36,085 nt of DNA from Candolleomyces eurysporus (taxonomy: Eukaryota > Basidiomycota > Agaricomycetes > Agaricales > Psathyrellaceae): contig JANBPK010001275.1 in assembly GCA_027579435.1 (NCBI GenBank), forward strand, positions 1-36,085, read 5' to 3'. Below are positions 20,901 through 30,930 of the stretch, piece after piece. The position numbers and the translations under genes were made by a program. The notes beneath the pieces are model-generated. The model was not told where the DNA came from, searched no databases, and worked only from the letters and a program-made list of their open reading frames with translations. Each line of letters opens with the position of its first letter. Position 1 is the first letter of the stretch.

Positions 20901-22472
20901 CTACACCATTAAATTTCACTTCCTTGGAGATTATGTGCCGACTATCCAGAGGTTTGGAACTTGTGATTCATACTCCACTGAGATAGTGAGTTTTTTCGTC
21001 CTTTAATGCGACTCTCCACATTAATGAGAGTCGTTAATTCAGACAGAGTCAGCCCATATAATTCCCAAGTCCTGGTACCCCCGAACAGACAAAAAGGATT
21101 GCACGGAACAAATGACTCGTATTAAATGCAGGCAAGCTCGGTTGGCGCTCACACGCACTCAGACTCTGGAACTGTCGGAGAGAACCAACCTTGTGAGCAG
21201 AGCAAGCGAAGGACCTGGACCTACAGAGGTGGGGGTTGATTCTCGTTACATCATGGCCTCCAACCAGAACCAACCCTTCGAATTGGGTTCTGCTGCAATT
21301 AATTGCATTGGCGCGATACACCAGGATCTATATCTCATTGTGAGTGACGTGATAACCTTCTTCCTCTCTAAATCTCAACGAAGAATTGGGTCCTCAGGAC
21401 TTCATCCCAAAATTAAAGAAGCACCTGCTACCACGAGTTCTACGATGTCTGGGATTTGATTTAAACGAGAATTACAAAGCTGAATGGGCCTCCATCGTTA
21501 TCAAAGACCACCGTCTATATCAGCATAGGCTTCTCAGGATCAACTACACAACGTATGACATCCAGAGAGATCAAGACGTCATACACCTTGAAACCCCTCA
21601 GTGCAACATCATGTTGCTGAACGCCAACTTCTCAGTATCCGGTGACCATAACTTGTACCTATATTCACAGGTATTGGGTATATACCACGCCAACGTCTCC
21701 TATATTGGCATCCTTCCTGATGAGACACAGCGATATGACTCATTTAGATTGGATGTGGTCTGGGGTCAATGGTATGAAGCTCTGGACCGCCCAGGAAAAG
21801 AAGAATTCCAGCTTGATCTCCTCCGTCTCTGCCCTGTTGAAACACCACCATCTCTCCATTTCATAGACCCTGCAGATATCCTCAGGGCAGCCCACCTTAT
21901 CCCGCAGTTCTCCCTTGGAGAAGTGGACACCCTCCTACCCAAATCCTGTTTAGTTATGCCCCAGGAGTCTGAGTGGAAGGCATACTACATCAATCGGTGA
22001 GCGTATTTTAACCATGTTATCTGTTCCCCACTGATTTTCTTCCCTTTATTCCCATGAATCGTGCACTAGCTTCGTTGATCATGATATGTTTATGAGGTAC
22101 CAATACGGGATGTCTGTGGGACACATCTACATGCATTCACTTTTTCCGCGCCCAAAATTGCCCTCAATACCTTCTGACTTTGATTACGCCCTCCAAGAAT
22201 TTCCACCTCAAGTCTGCAGTCCAGAGCAACCTAAAGCATCCGGATCTAACGTTACTCTTTCCAACCAACCGTCTCAGTCCATTCCAACTCCAAGAGAGAC
22301 CTCACAATACTTTATGGACCCTCTGATCCCAGGATGCGACTTTCCTCTAGCAGAGAATCAATTCATTCTGCACGACGAGCAGGACAAAGTGGACCATGTT
22401 GATTATGATTATTTTGACGACATGAACGATAGGGAGGTTCTTGCTCACGAGGAGATGTATGGGGAATTTTAG
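17941..22472 (+). pseudogene. Plavaka-family DNA transposase, near complete
   Basis: The first exon (17941) encodes a C2H2-like finger, YQCNHCGRPYSDSRHLDQH. The following 300 bp are frameshifted but still show RSRRLPARYRQDVLPQPPPP. The main exons are 18626-19551, 19611-19840, 19890-20138, 20191-20372, 20424-20529, 20593-20985, 21043-21339, 21398-21996 and 22070-22472. Diagnostic blocks in order: FSIADWYW; EKVVVAMMFASDSTHLTSFG; AQLWPCYLLFGNESKY-like text; CPDGRQHRFYPRIFTYSADY; CPCHRCF; VVDILHKFKIGVWKRLYTH; YRSTPSFGRDAVRKFG; and near the C-terminus FVDHDMFMRYQYGMSVGHIY. These are characteristic of the fungal Plavaka transposases (KDZ/CACTA-related). One in-frame TGA (18787-18789) and the N-terminal shifts suggest inactivity. 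The acidic tail ends at a TAG at 22470-22472. Terminal repeats were not found. Confidence 0.82.
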
Positions 22473-22596
22473 TAGTGTTGTAGTGTCACGTATATACATA
22501 GCTTTCACATACAAAATAGAGGGATTGAATTTGGAACAACTCAAACAACCTTCTCTTCAGCTTTTTGTCAAGTAAATGAGTAAAGGATCAAATTTA

Positions 22597-23261
22597 AGGT
22601 AGACCTAAGCCAAACCCCACCAACGTCACGTGCTATGTGTGACACGTCCCAAAGGGGAGAAATTCAAGCGTGTATTTGAGAGAAATTGGCCCCAAAATTC
22701 AGTGCCTCAGTTTTGGGGAAATCTGCTCCCATAGACTTTTAGATATACATCGTCTGAGGATATGGTCCAAATTTGACGCTTCTCGGCGGGAAATTGGCAA
22801 GGTAGTTCCCAAAATGCATGATTTTGCAAACCTAGGCTGAATCTAATCGTGTTGCGTCGCATTAATTCATGCCTCCTCAAAAAAACTTGTCTTTACAGCT
22901 TGTCCAACTGCTCCCTACGGATTATGAATGCATACAAAAATGGGCTAGATGGAAAACAAGCAGCGTGGCCTACCAAGAAATATCATGGGCATCCGAATGG
23001 TGGGAGGACCTGCGAAAAGCTCACCTTTCGGGCTGGAAGCCGTAATTTGGGAACTACTTCGTCAAATCTATTCCAAATTTCTTGATTTTTTGTATGCAAC
23101 TACTTTGTACTATTCTACACAAAGCTATGGAAGCCGATTTCTTGATTTCGTCTTCAGGGCCTCAATAATGGCATGTTTCGAGACATCTGTCCTAATTTGG
23201 ACAATGTGTCACAGAATGTCACATGCACGTGACGTTGGTGGGGTTTGGCTTAGGTCTACCT
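22597..23261. mobile_element. 665-bp MITE with about 37-bp terminal inverted repeats, TA-flanked
   Basis: The left end AGGTAGACCTAAGCCAAACC and onward through ccccaccaacgtcacgtgc is matched in inverse complement by the right end, which finishes ggcttaggtctacct. A TA dinucleotide lies on each side (22595-22596 and 23262-23263), the duplication made by Tc1/mariner-type transposases. It sits 125 bp past the Plavaka stop codon. The only coding-like content is a 48-codon Trp-rich frame (22899-23045). Confidence 0.82.
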
Positions 23262-23289
23262 TAGCTGGGTATTGAGGCCTTGGAATGTT

Positions 23290-23690
23290 TCAAGCACGTT
23301 CGGGAAGTCTTTGGAGCATCTAGTTCAACGACACCTGCTTGAGCTTCAAGGTCAAATCTTTGCACGAAGCGTTTCTTTTAACGACAACCCTTAGCCAGTT
23401 TTGGAGAGTATTCTTTAATGACACCTCAAACTGGTATATCTCATGGAGTCAATACCCGCAGCTCGGACTCCAAGAAGTTTACGATAGCGTCTAATTTCAA
23501 AGCTAACAATGCCCCAATGAAGCTCCAGTGTTGATTTTTGCACAGACCATGAGTTTAACGACGACCCGCGATGATCTTTGGAAAGTCTAGCTTAAATGAG
23601 CTCCTGTTTTGAATCTTTGCATGGACCGTCAGTAAGTTGACGACAAACCGCAACTTCGAGTTTCAACGCATCTAGTTTTAGTAACTGTGA
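23290..23690. repeat. Degenerate tandem repeats, about 115 bp period
   Basis: Three to four diverged units share the word order tttgcac.gac, tttaacgac.acc and tttggaaagtct..tttaatga.c.cct (for example near 23356, 23534 and 23614). No ORF spans them. They are likely an old non-coding satellite or a decayed gene repeat. Confidence 0.45.
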
Positions 23691-24531
23691 CAATGCTTGC
23701 CAGTGGGGTCACCAGCGGCCCAGACTCAGAGTGAAGTTCTGCAACTTGTTGAACAGTCTGGCACCTTGTCTTCCCTCCTTTTCTTCTCACTGAACCGACT
23801 CTCACTTTCTTGGCCATTTCACGGAGAATTGGGTTCCAGTAACCAACCACGCACTACCTAATTGAGACAGAACCTCCAAGCTCTGTGTTAAAATCAGAAT
23901 GAGTACTGAGAAATCGAGGGGTTGAAAGCTGACGTGACAGTGCTAGGTGAGCATCCAAGATAACACTTCACCCTAGCGCTCGTTAACCTTACATACCTCA
24001 ATATCTCCTTCAGACCTCCTGACTTCAATATTTGCTGAAAAGAGTGCAATAATATGGATTGGGTTTCCCGTCGCAATGATGGCAGCATATCAGCGAGGCC
24101 ACTATCTATATCCTCTCCTGTGAAGTCCCAGAGCGTCTCCAGTGGGAAGCAGAAGGGCCCGTGCATTGACCGAAGGGGACTGGCTGTGAGAGGGGGCAGG
24201 TCCCAGTCAAGGAAGTAGCAAGTCCACAGGTGCAATTGGCTTCCTTTCCCCATTTTTGCTCTCTCCCTCTTCTCCATCCCTCTTCTCCTTCCTCTTCACC
24301 TTCCTCTCCCGGTATCCACCCGGAACCCCTCCTTCTGCTAGCCTTATTTGTCCTGCTTCTCTTTGCAGGATCCCTCCTTGCCCTTGACCGCACTCGCTCC
24401 TTCCCCCCAGTAAACCAACTTTGCTTACTCCCAAGCGGACATCAATCACAAAATTGACCCGTCTCCTTCAAGCTCGGACCCCAGTCCTTCCCCATCTGAC
24501 AAGGGCTCTTCTGGTAAGGGAGACCTCATCA
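23691..24531. other. No confident gene
   Basis: A minus-strand frame at 23894-24277 (127 codons, LPSLRRETQSILLHSFQQIL...) is open and fairly helix-like, but has no recognised domain. On the plus strand 24230-24420 is strongly pyrimidine-rich (cttctccatccctcttctcc-type runs), which by itself creates open frames on both strands. Confidence 0.3.
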
Positions 24532-24700
24532 ATGGCATCTGCCACAGCAACTCCCACTCCCTCCCAGGAACCTCCGCCGAGTGATTGTTTTGGCAAAGAC
24601 TCTCTCAAAGCTAACGGACACTGCGGGCACAGCCCCTCCTGGTGCTGCTCGCGCTCAAGAAGCTTTGGTAATCCCTTGGACAACCAGGGATAACTCGCAA
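24532..24700 (+). pseudogene. Possible first exon of an unrecognised basidiomycete gene
   Basis: An ATG at 24532 reads MASATATPTPSQEPPPS, then a frame slip leads into VIVLAKTLSKLTDTAGTAPP and GAARAQEAL, followed by a potential donor (gtaatc). The composition resembles the start of the gene remnant at 26010-27083, and the two could be one gene split by the 24.7-25.9 kb segment. That link is inference only. Confidence 0.3.
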
Positions 24701-24816
24701 GGATGGAGACGGTGGATCTGGCAGTGAAGAGTGAAAGAAGCAGTGGATAGGGCGTATTTTTCCAGGGGGTCAACAGAGCTATGGGGCTTTTGGGTGTGTG
24801 CGGGGATCAGATGTTT

Positions 24817-25054
24817 GGGAGCTCAGTATTTCGGGGCTCCCACCCTTGCATTTCCTCTCAGTACTCACCGCTGTGTGCTTGACTGGATGACTCGCTTAGC
24901 CTGGGCTGCACATGTCGACGAATTCCTGAGTTGAGGAACTGAATGTTTCGTGGGCCTCCCCACCCTCCCCCTTCTGGTCAGCACTCACCGCCATTCGCCT
25001 CCTCGGACTTGCCTTCAGTCAACCCGCACATGTCAACGAATTTGTGAACAAAGG
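24817..25054. repeat. Diverged tandem duplication of about 118 bp
   Basis: Copy one (24817-24936) and copy two (24937-25054) share agtactcaccgc / agcactcaccgc, ctggatgactcgct / ctcggacttgcct and gcacatgtc.acgaatt..tgag/tgaac in the same order. No ORF uses both copies. Confidence 0.5.
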
Positions 25055-26009
25055 AAATTATGAGGATTTGTCGTGTACTCATATACAGTGACCCTGCTCC
25101 CTGTCCCGGTGAATTCATTTGTATCTGTTTAACTCCTTCACTAGGACCTCTTCTATTGTTGTTGGAGTTGCCGAGGGGTTGGGTTTACATGATTCTGCTA
25201 CCTACTAGTTAAGCCACTTGGCCATGGCATTCCGCCAAATCGCAACTGCACATTGTATTAGACTCTCCAAGCCCTGGACTTGTACAATGTGACGTGATTG
25301 GCTGTTAATATGATTCGCTGACTGTCAATGTCACATCCCTTCAAGCTCCACTGGTTTAATTGACAGGATTGCTGACTAGGTTTGAGGTACAAAATAAATG
25401 CTCTACTCTGAGATCGATTGCTCAATCGATGAAGCTAACTTTGATTTCTTATTTTTGTCGAGCCTACCTATTTTTTGGGCTAGCCATTATAATTAACAAA
25501 TTTTTCAATGCCAGAGATGCTTGGATGCTTATGTTTAGGATGTTCCATGGTGTGGTTCAAATATTGTGCTTCACAATCTAATTTGAATGGGTCAAGAACA
25601 CAACAGCGTATTGCTCCCAATACTGACACCCGTACTGGAGTGAAAGTAGTAAAAAATTACCTTACAAGATTTCCGCAGTTCATCGTAACAAATATTTCCT
25701 CCTCTTGCAAGCTATATCATTTTGGTATGTCCCAGGTAATGTATGATATTCTCTGATGCTGTCTGATCAGGATATGCCAACCTCCATCAGTCCGACAGCT
25801 CCTGATCGGGTATATCCGGTCATATCAGCGCCCCCACAAAACCCTGATGAAGCACACTACCAACGGGGAGTTGGACAAATATAATGGTGGGGTTTTCGAT
25901 GAAGACAAGGATGAGCATTCCCTGGATCTTGCCCGCAAAAGCAAGTCCACAGTTTTGACCTGAGGAAGCAAGGTGAATTGTATTACTGTTTAACTTTGTT
26001 CAGTGCTCA
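25055..26009. other. Mostly non-coding; one short coding-like stretch
   Basis: A frame at about 25807-25962 reads GYIRSYQRPHKTLMKHTTNG then LDKYNGGVFDEDKDEHSL and stops at a TGA. It is charged and coding-like, and could be an exon of the following remnant. Nothing else was recognised. Confidence 0.3.
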
Positions 26010-27083
26010 ATGCCATTTGCTTTTGACTCCAGCCTGAAAAAACCGTTCAATTCATTGAGCCCCCTGCTCCTTCCCTGGCTCTGGCGGTCTCTCAATGCCG
26101 CTTCAAAAAAAAATCAGTGCAAAAAATCAAACCTACTGTTCCCTGGACACAATGCCAACTGTTGCCGTGATCTTTGGGACAAGGGCTTCAAATCTACGGT
26201 TATCACATGGAATGGATCACTACACCAACCATTTTGGTCTGGGACACTTGTGTCCAGCGAAGTGAGGGTCATCTGGGGCAAGGTCTTCAAGGATCTTGCC
26301 CTTCTTGACAATGACGATGACTGTTGGGATATTGTCAAGGCCGTTGTGAGTACTATCAATCAACTCTGCTATTTCATGACCTTATGGTGTCCTGATTATT
26401 TAGACTGCGGATTTCCTATTGAACTGGCACAGCAAAATTGGGAAGACTGGCATCATGGTTACCATTGCCTTCTTACAACAGGAACTAGATGTGGCAACAA
26501 TGTTGGACGTCAACAAAATTCACAAAAAGGGTGTGGAGGCAGCAAAGTATCTATTGGAGGACCTTCGCTTTGTTTACAGGGAGCCTGATGCTGACTCCAA
26601 GGTTTGTTTTCAGACTCTAACACTCTGTATATTACCTCAGCATTACTGATAATATGGTTTACTGTTTCTGATTATCGACAGGTGAGAGTGCTGAGCTGTT
26701 ACAGAGCACTCTCATTATTGAAACATTCACCTACCACGTCTGTCAATCTGTTTACCGAATCAAGGATTACAAGATTAGCAAGGAAACTGGCAAGCATTCA
26801 ATTGGGGTGCTAGGGCTCTGCGCTGCTGCGGTAACTAATCTTCTCTTTCTCCAACATGACAGCAAGCTGATGGCCTGTGCGATTGAAAGGGCACTAACTC
26901 TTATTCGGGACGGGCACATTACGATTGAAAAGTGGCTGCCATTGTTGCTTCCTCCCGTTGCAGATGCAACCCTCAATCAGCCCAGTATGAAGGGGTCTGG
27001 GAAGCGTAGGAAGGCGCCATACACATCGTTCTCAGAGGCGGGTTGGGGAGATGAGACTTGGGGACTCTTACTATTGGCTAGTT
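26010..27083 (+). pseudogene. Remnant of an uncharacterised basidiomycete gene family
   Basis: Three coding-like blocks follow one another. Block one (about 26160-26344) reads LWDKGFKSTVITWNGSLHQP then VIWGKVFKDLALLDNDDDCW and ends at a donor gtgagt. Block two, after a cacag acceptor near 26430, reads KIGKTGIMVTIAFLQQELDV then LLEDLRFVYREPDADSK. Block three (about 26685-27070) reads LLQSTLIIETFTYHVC, then VLGLCAAAVTNLLF and ERALTLIRDGHITIEKW, and RRKAPYTSFSEAGWGDETWG. I recall proteins of this type as multi-copy hypotheticals in mushroom genomes, but cannot name a domain. The splice between blocks one and two does not keep frame, and a 9-A run lies at the start, so this copy is broken or mis-sequenced. 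Confidence 0.45.
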
Positions 27084-28144
27084 GCGTATCTATCACATGT
27101 GTCTCTCTGTCTATTTTCACACGGCTCAAAGTAGTATATATACATGCTAACTACTGCCTGAGCGGCATCATCATATCATTGTTGTTTTATCTTTTACTTG
27201 CGTTTATCGACGAATCTATCCAGTTTTCTGCTCATACTTCACATGGCATGAACTATCAGTTATCTCAGAACTTAGGAACATAAGCAGTCATAGGATTGAC
27301 TACTTGGGATTAGGAATCTTACTAGCTGTACACAAGGGTACTTCTAGTCTTGTGGAAGTTAACTAAGAGAGAACTTGAGAAACCCAGTATTCTTAATTCA
27401 CTCAATAACCCCCACTTACTTGCACTTTGACTTTGTGCGGCCTTACTCTCACACTGCTTGACTTTACACAGCCTGGGTATAGGTTGTGGTTGGTTGGTTT
27501 GTGTGTGTTCCAAGCTCGGCAGCACCGACCTCATCACCGTGCAAAGCAAAACATTTGAGCTCGTCTCTGCAAGTAATCATTCCTGTATTCATTGTAGTAC
27601 ATAAGGATCTTCCACTTTAATACCAATTTGTGTGCATCTGTTCCAGGCCTGAGCTAAGTCTGCTAGAATCAGCTATACATAGGTTTAATAGCAATGGTAG
27701 TGCATAGGGGAAATAGGCACAATAGTTGATTTAGTCGGCTACTGGTGCTACTAGAAACAGATGTGCATATTGTATCTAGAGGGCAGCTACTAGAGTGAGT
27801 ATGTGTCTATCATTGCTATGCTGTCTATGTATAGGCTGCCTAGTGGCGTGCAGTTTTGCTAATGAGAGCAAAGATAAAAAAGCTTGGCACAATTTGGCCC
27901 TGGGGTACAAGTACCCGAAGCTTATAGAGGCCTCGGAACTTCAAGAGCTATTTTGTGGGTAACACTCACTCAAGTTGGCTAATTGGTCACAGTGTGCAGA
28001 AGAACTCTCAATTCTGCCCCAGCCCAAATTTGGTACGTCGAATGATCTTTCCTGACTCCCACCTCAATGAGCACCAACTATATCCGTGGTTTGTTATCGA
28101 ACACTCCTTCCTTCAACAGCTCCACACGCACCCAGTCAAGATAG
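27084..28144. other. No gene recognised
   Basis: Short ORFs only. Several words with tagg/ctatg composition recur around 27640-27840 without clear periodicity. Nothing was supported as a gene or element. Confidence 0.35.
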
Positions 28145-28714
28145 CGCTGGCTTGAATATATAAATGATCAATCGAGAGCGATTCAGGCTGTTCACCAAAC
28201 CATTGAACCTCTTCTCAAAGCTGATAGTGTGAATGGGAGTTTCAGCAGACAAGATATATGGATATGGACTCGCAGCTAGTGACTATTCAAGGCGATGGAT
28301 GGATTTCCGTAAGCTTCGTTCTCTCAGGGCCTACCATTCAACCTCTTTGTTTAAGCAGACAGCGAACATGATCGATTTGCAACAACTCCAGCTTCCCACC
28401 ATCTCAATCTTAAACAGAGATACCAGGCCTCTCAACTCAATGTCTTCCCGCAACGTTCTCAGATCCCTTCGACGAGGGAGTGCACTCGTGTGTTTATTTC
28501 TTTTGCTACCTTCTCATCTCGGTCAGCTACTGACATTTCCTTCTCAGCCATGGTGGCGTACAGGTCGAATGGTGAAGGTGTCTTTGCTCGTGTACCGCGG
28601 GGCAAGTATGGCCTTGAATGGGAATGTGACAAGCGGGAAGATGCGGGTAGAGAACAATCTGATCAAAGAAATGTAGGTTTGGCACCTTTCAAGGCAACAA
28701 ATTGGGTTAGATGA
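28145..28714 (+). pseudogene. Coding-like fragments of an unrecognised gene
   Basis: Two coding-like pieces lie in different frames. At about 28147-28257, WLEYINDQSRAIQAVHQTIE continues to SFSRQDIWIWTRS and a TAG. At 28355-28714, a frame after a cag acceptor reads DSEHDRFATTPASHHLNLKQ, then SATDISFSAMVAYRSNGEGV and KYGLEWECDKRED. They could be exons of one decayed gene. No domain is recognised. Confidence 0.3.
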
Positions 28715-28811
28715 GTGTTAGTGGTCACAGGGCTTGTCCAGCTTCCTGACCTCATCCATGGAGTTGCCTGAGACCCTGACCCATTGTGAGCGCTAGCCAC
28801 GGGAATGGATC

Positions 28812-28950
28812 AGGAACTCGAAATGAAGAGCAACTAAATGTATTTACCTAGCCACGAGAACGGACTAGGATATAAAATGATAAGTGCATAGACAGGACGA
28901 GACTAGGCATAGAGAAATACTCACTTAGGAACTCGAAATGAAGAGCAACT
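28812..28950. repeat. 24-bp perfect direct repeat, copies 91 bp apart
   Basis: The same 24 bases, starting aggaactcgaaatg and ending gagcaact, occur at 28812-28835 and 28927-28950. The intervening segment contains a related ccacgagaacggactagg / ccacgggaatggatcagg pair. It may be the footprint of a small tandem duplication or the flanks of an inserted element. Confidence 0.7.
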
Positions 28951-29740
28951 GAGGAGCAAAAAAATCGAGGCTAAGGTATATATATGTATGCCTAGACAAA
29001 GATCATCAAGAAGATCAGAAGTTACGCTGGTATAGGAAAAAGGACTACCTATTTTCTATCTAACACCCATGCCTCACAACTGCCTCGCGGTGCGCGTAGT
29101 TGCCGAGGGTACTTAAGGGGGTCCAAAAATGCCAAGACGACGTCGCTCCTTGTGACCGGGCCGCATCTCTCCCATCAGTCATTTTCAAACCTATCGCAGC
29201 TCCGCCTGTTTTCTGTCCGCCCATTTCAACATTTCCTTCTACTCCGCCATCATATTTCGTGCCGCCGTCACTTTCTATCTCGCCCTCGGAAGCCCGCAAA
29301 ATGCCTCGGCTCCTGCCGTGCGAGGCATCGGCTGCTTGCCACAGGTTCGGAAAACAAGGACAGCTCCGCATGTCCCGGGACAGGAAGCCACTGCTATTCT
29401 AGCGTATTGTATTGCATGTCAATATCGTCGTAAATCTTTCTTTAAGCTTTCTGATTCTTTCGAACCTCGAGGAGGTCTGCAGGGATTTGAAGGTGTAAAA
29501 ATCCGCCTCCTTTTGTGGGATCCCAAGCCGCTCACCAGTCTGGTCTCCTGTCATTAATGATATCTTCGTTTACAGGCGAAATCAAGGTGGTGATGCCGGG
29601 GTGGCTATCTTCCTAGCTCTACGTACAGTCCGCACCCAATTGTTACCTACCAAGTAGATAAGCCTCACAGCCCAGAGTGATCAGCGTTGATTGCTGCAAT
29701 CCACGGATGTCGGTCTCCTACTGGTAAGAGCAAAGATAAG
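28951..29740. other. No gene recognised
   Basis: Overlapping ORFs of 70-100 codons occur on both strands (for example 29060-29371 minus and 29100-29402 plus) in a GC-richer patch. They lack domain-like features and splice signals. Confidence 0.35.
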
Positions 29741-29825
29741 ATAAGATGATCAACTCTGATCACAGCCGCCCAGTCTATCTCAAACCTACCCCCTCTCACT
29801 CATGCCGCCTCTCCCTTTCCTTAGT

Positions 29826-30930
29826 AAACCAGCCCAACTCACTGGCCTTGAACGCCTTGAAATTTCCCACACATAGAAATCAGTGCCTGAAGACGTGCTC
29901 CCGGAACAAGAGAAGTTGGAGAGCGGGCTCCGCACTCATGATCGGTCGATACAAATCTTGAAGGAGGTCATTCTGTCAGTGTATGTACCTCTTATTTGCA
30001 CCATTCACCATAAATGTCGATTGATTATCTTTACTATGGACTGCTAGCTCGCACCAACGCTCTACAATGCATACCCCCATTCTGCCTGTCGAATCCCACC
30101 ATCTCGTCCATCCCAACCCGCTCCTCAATCCAAGTCAAGCGGCAAAAGGAAGGGAAAAGGGCCAGCAGAGCCACCGAAGAGTCCTGCTGTTCAGAGTCTG
30201 GTGAAGGCGATCAAGGATCTGAGGGAGGCCTCATTATTCGATCCAGATCCTAAGGGAAGATGTTTCTTCCAATGTACGTACCCACTTCCTCATGCCGGAT
30301 GCCGCAAATATCGATTTATCAACTCTACGATTTGCTAGCTCGCACATATCCTCTCAACGTACAACCCACTCTGTCTCACCTGCGGCCTCGTATTTCCATC
30401 AACCAACCCCATTTGGTCTGCCCACGTTGCCTCAGCCCTCTTATCCGTTCTAACATTCGGCGGTCAGAGCTCCTTGAAGTCATCGATGGCGAACTGGCTG
30501 AACAAGAGAGGAAGGAAGAAGAAGAATGAATATGACAAGAGGAAGAAAGGACGGCGGCCGCTGGGGTGCTCCCGACTCTCTCTCTCAGTCGTCATCTGCT
30601 GGAGCGCCCGTGCTTGCACAGCCGGCACCAACGGCGCACAAGGCGCTTTCGATCGGAAGGGCAAATGGGGGGCAGTAATAAGGGCAAAGTTACCCTATCG
30701 TCTTATACACCTTCCCAGCAATCCTCCAGGTCATCGACTCCTAGACCTCGTGAGCCTGAAATTTTTCGGGTACCTCCACTACCAGCGGACCAAACACCAG
30801 TGCTGGTCTCTCCCCGGGATCAGTCAAGGCGTTTCAAGCAGTGGGACGTAATATGCTGGTACGTCCGCCCTTCCTCGCATTCTCCTCCAAATCATCGATT
30901 TATTCTGTTTAAAGTAGGCACCCAAATTGC
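29826..30930 (+). pseudogene. Broken gene related to ASC-1/TRIP4 (zf-C2HC5 zinc finger)
   Basis: Exon one (29826-29984) reads KPAQLTGLERLE ... KSVPEDVLPEQEKLESGL and RTHDRSIQILKEVILSVY, with an in-frame TAG at 29874. Exon two (30048-30273) reads LAPTLYNAYPHS, a basic linker and SLFDPDPKGRCFFQ. Exon three (30339-30858) carries YNPLCLTCGLVFPSTNP in one frame and, after a missing base in a C4 run near 30408, HLVCPRCLSPLIRSNIRRSE; later APDSLSQSSSAGAPVLAQPA and, after one surplus G in a G6 run near 30667, GKVTLSSYTPSQQSS and PREPEIFRVPPLP. The Cys pattern RC...CLTCG...CPRC matches the zf-C2HC5 finger of ASC-1/TRIP4, a transcription coactivator and ribosome-quality-control subunit in animals. The C-terminal ASCH domain was not found. 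At least four frame breaks make a pseudogene likely, even allowing for homopolymer errors. Confidence 0.5.

Noticed and set aside
22593..23264. PIF/Harbinger (TWA) or piggyBac (TTAA) duplication for the MITE
   Set aside because: The flanks read TAA on the left and TTA on the right, and TTAA on the left versus TTAG on the right; only TA is shared, so a mariner-type flank fits better.
26807..26862. Intron gtaact...gacag in the 26-kb gene remnant
   Set aside because: It would be only 32 nt and shifts the frame into a stop, while the unspliced frame stays open.
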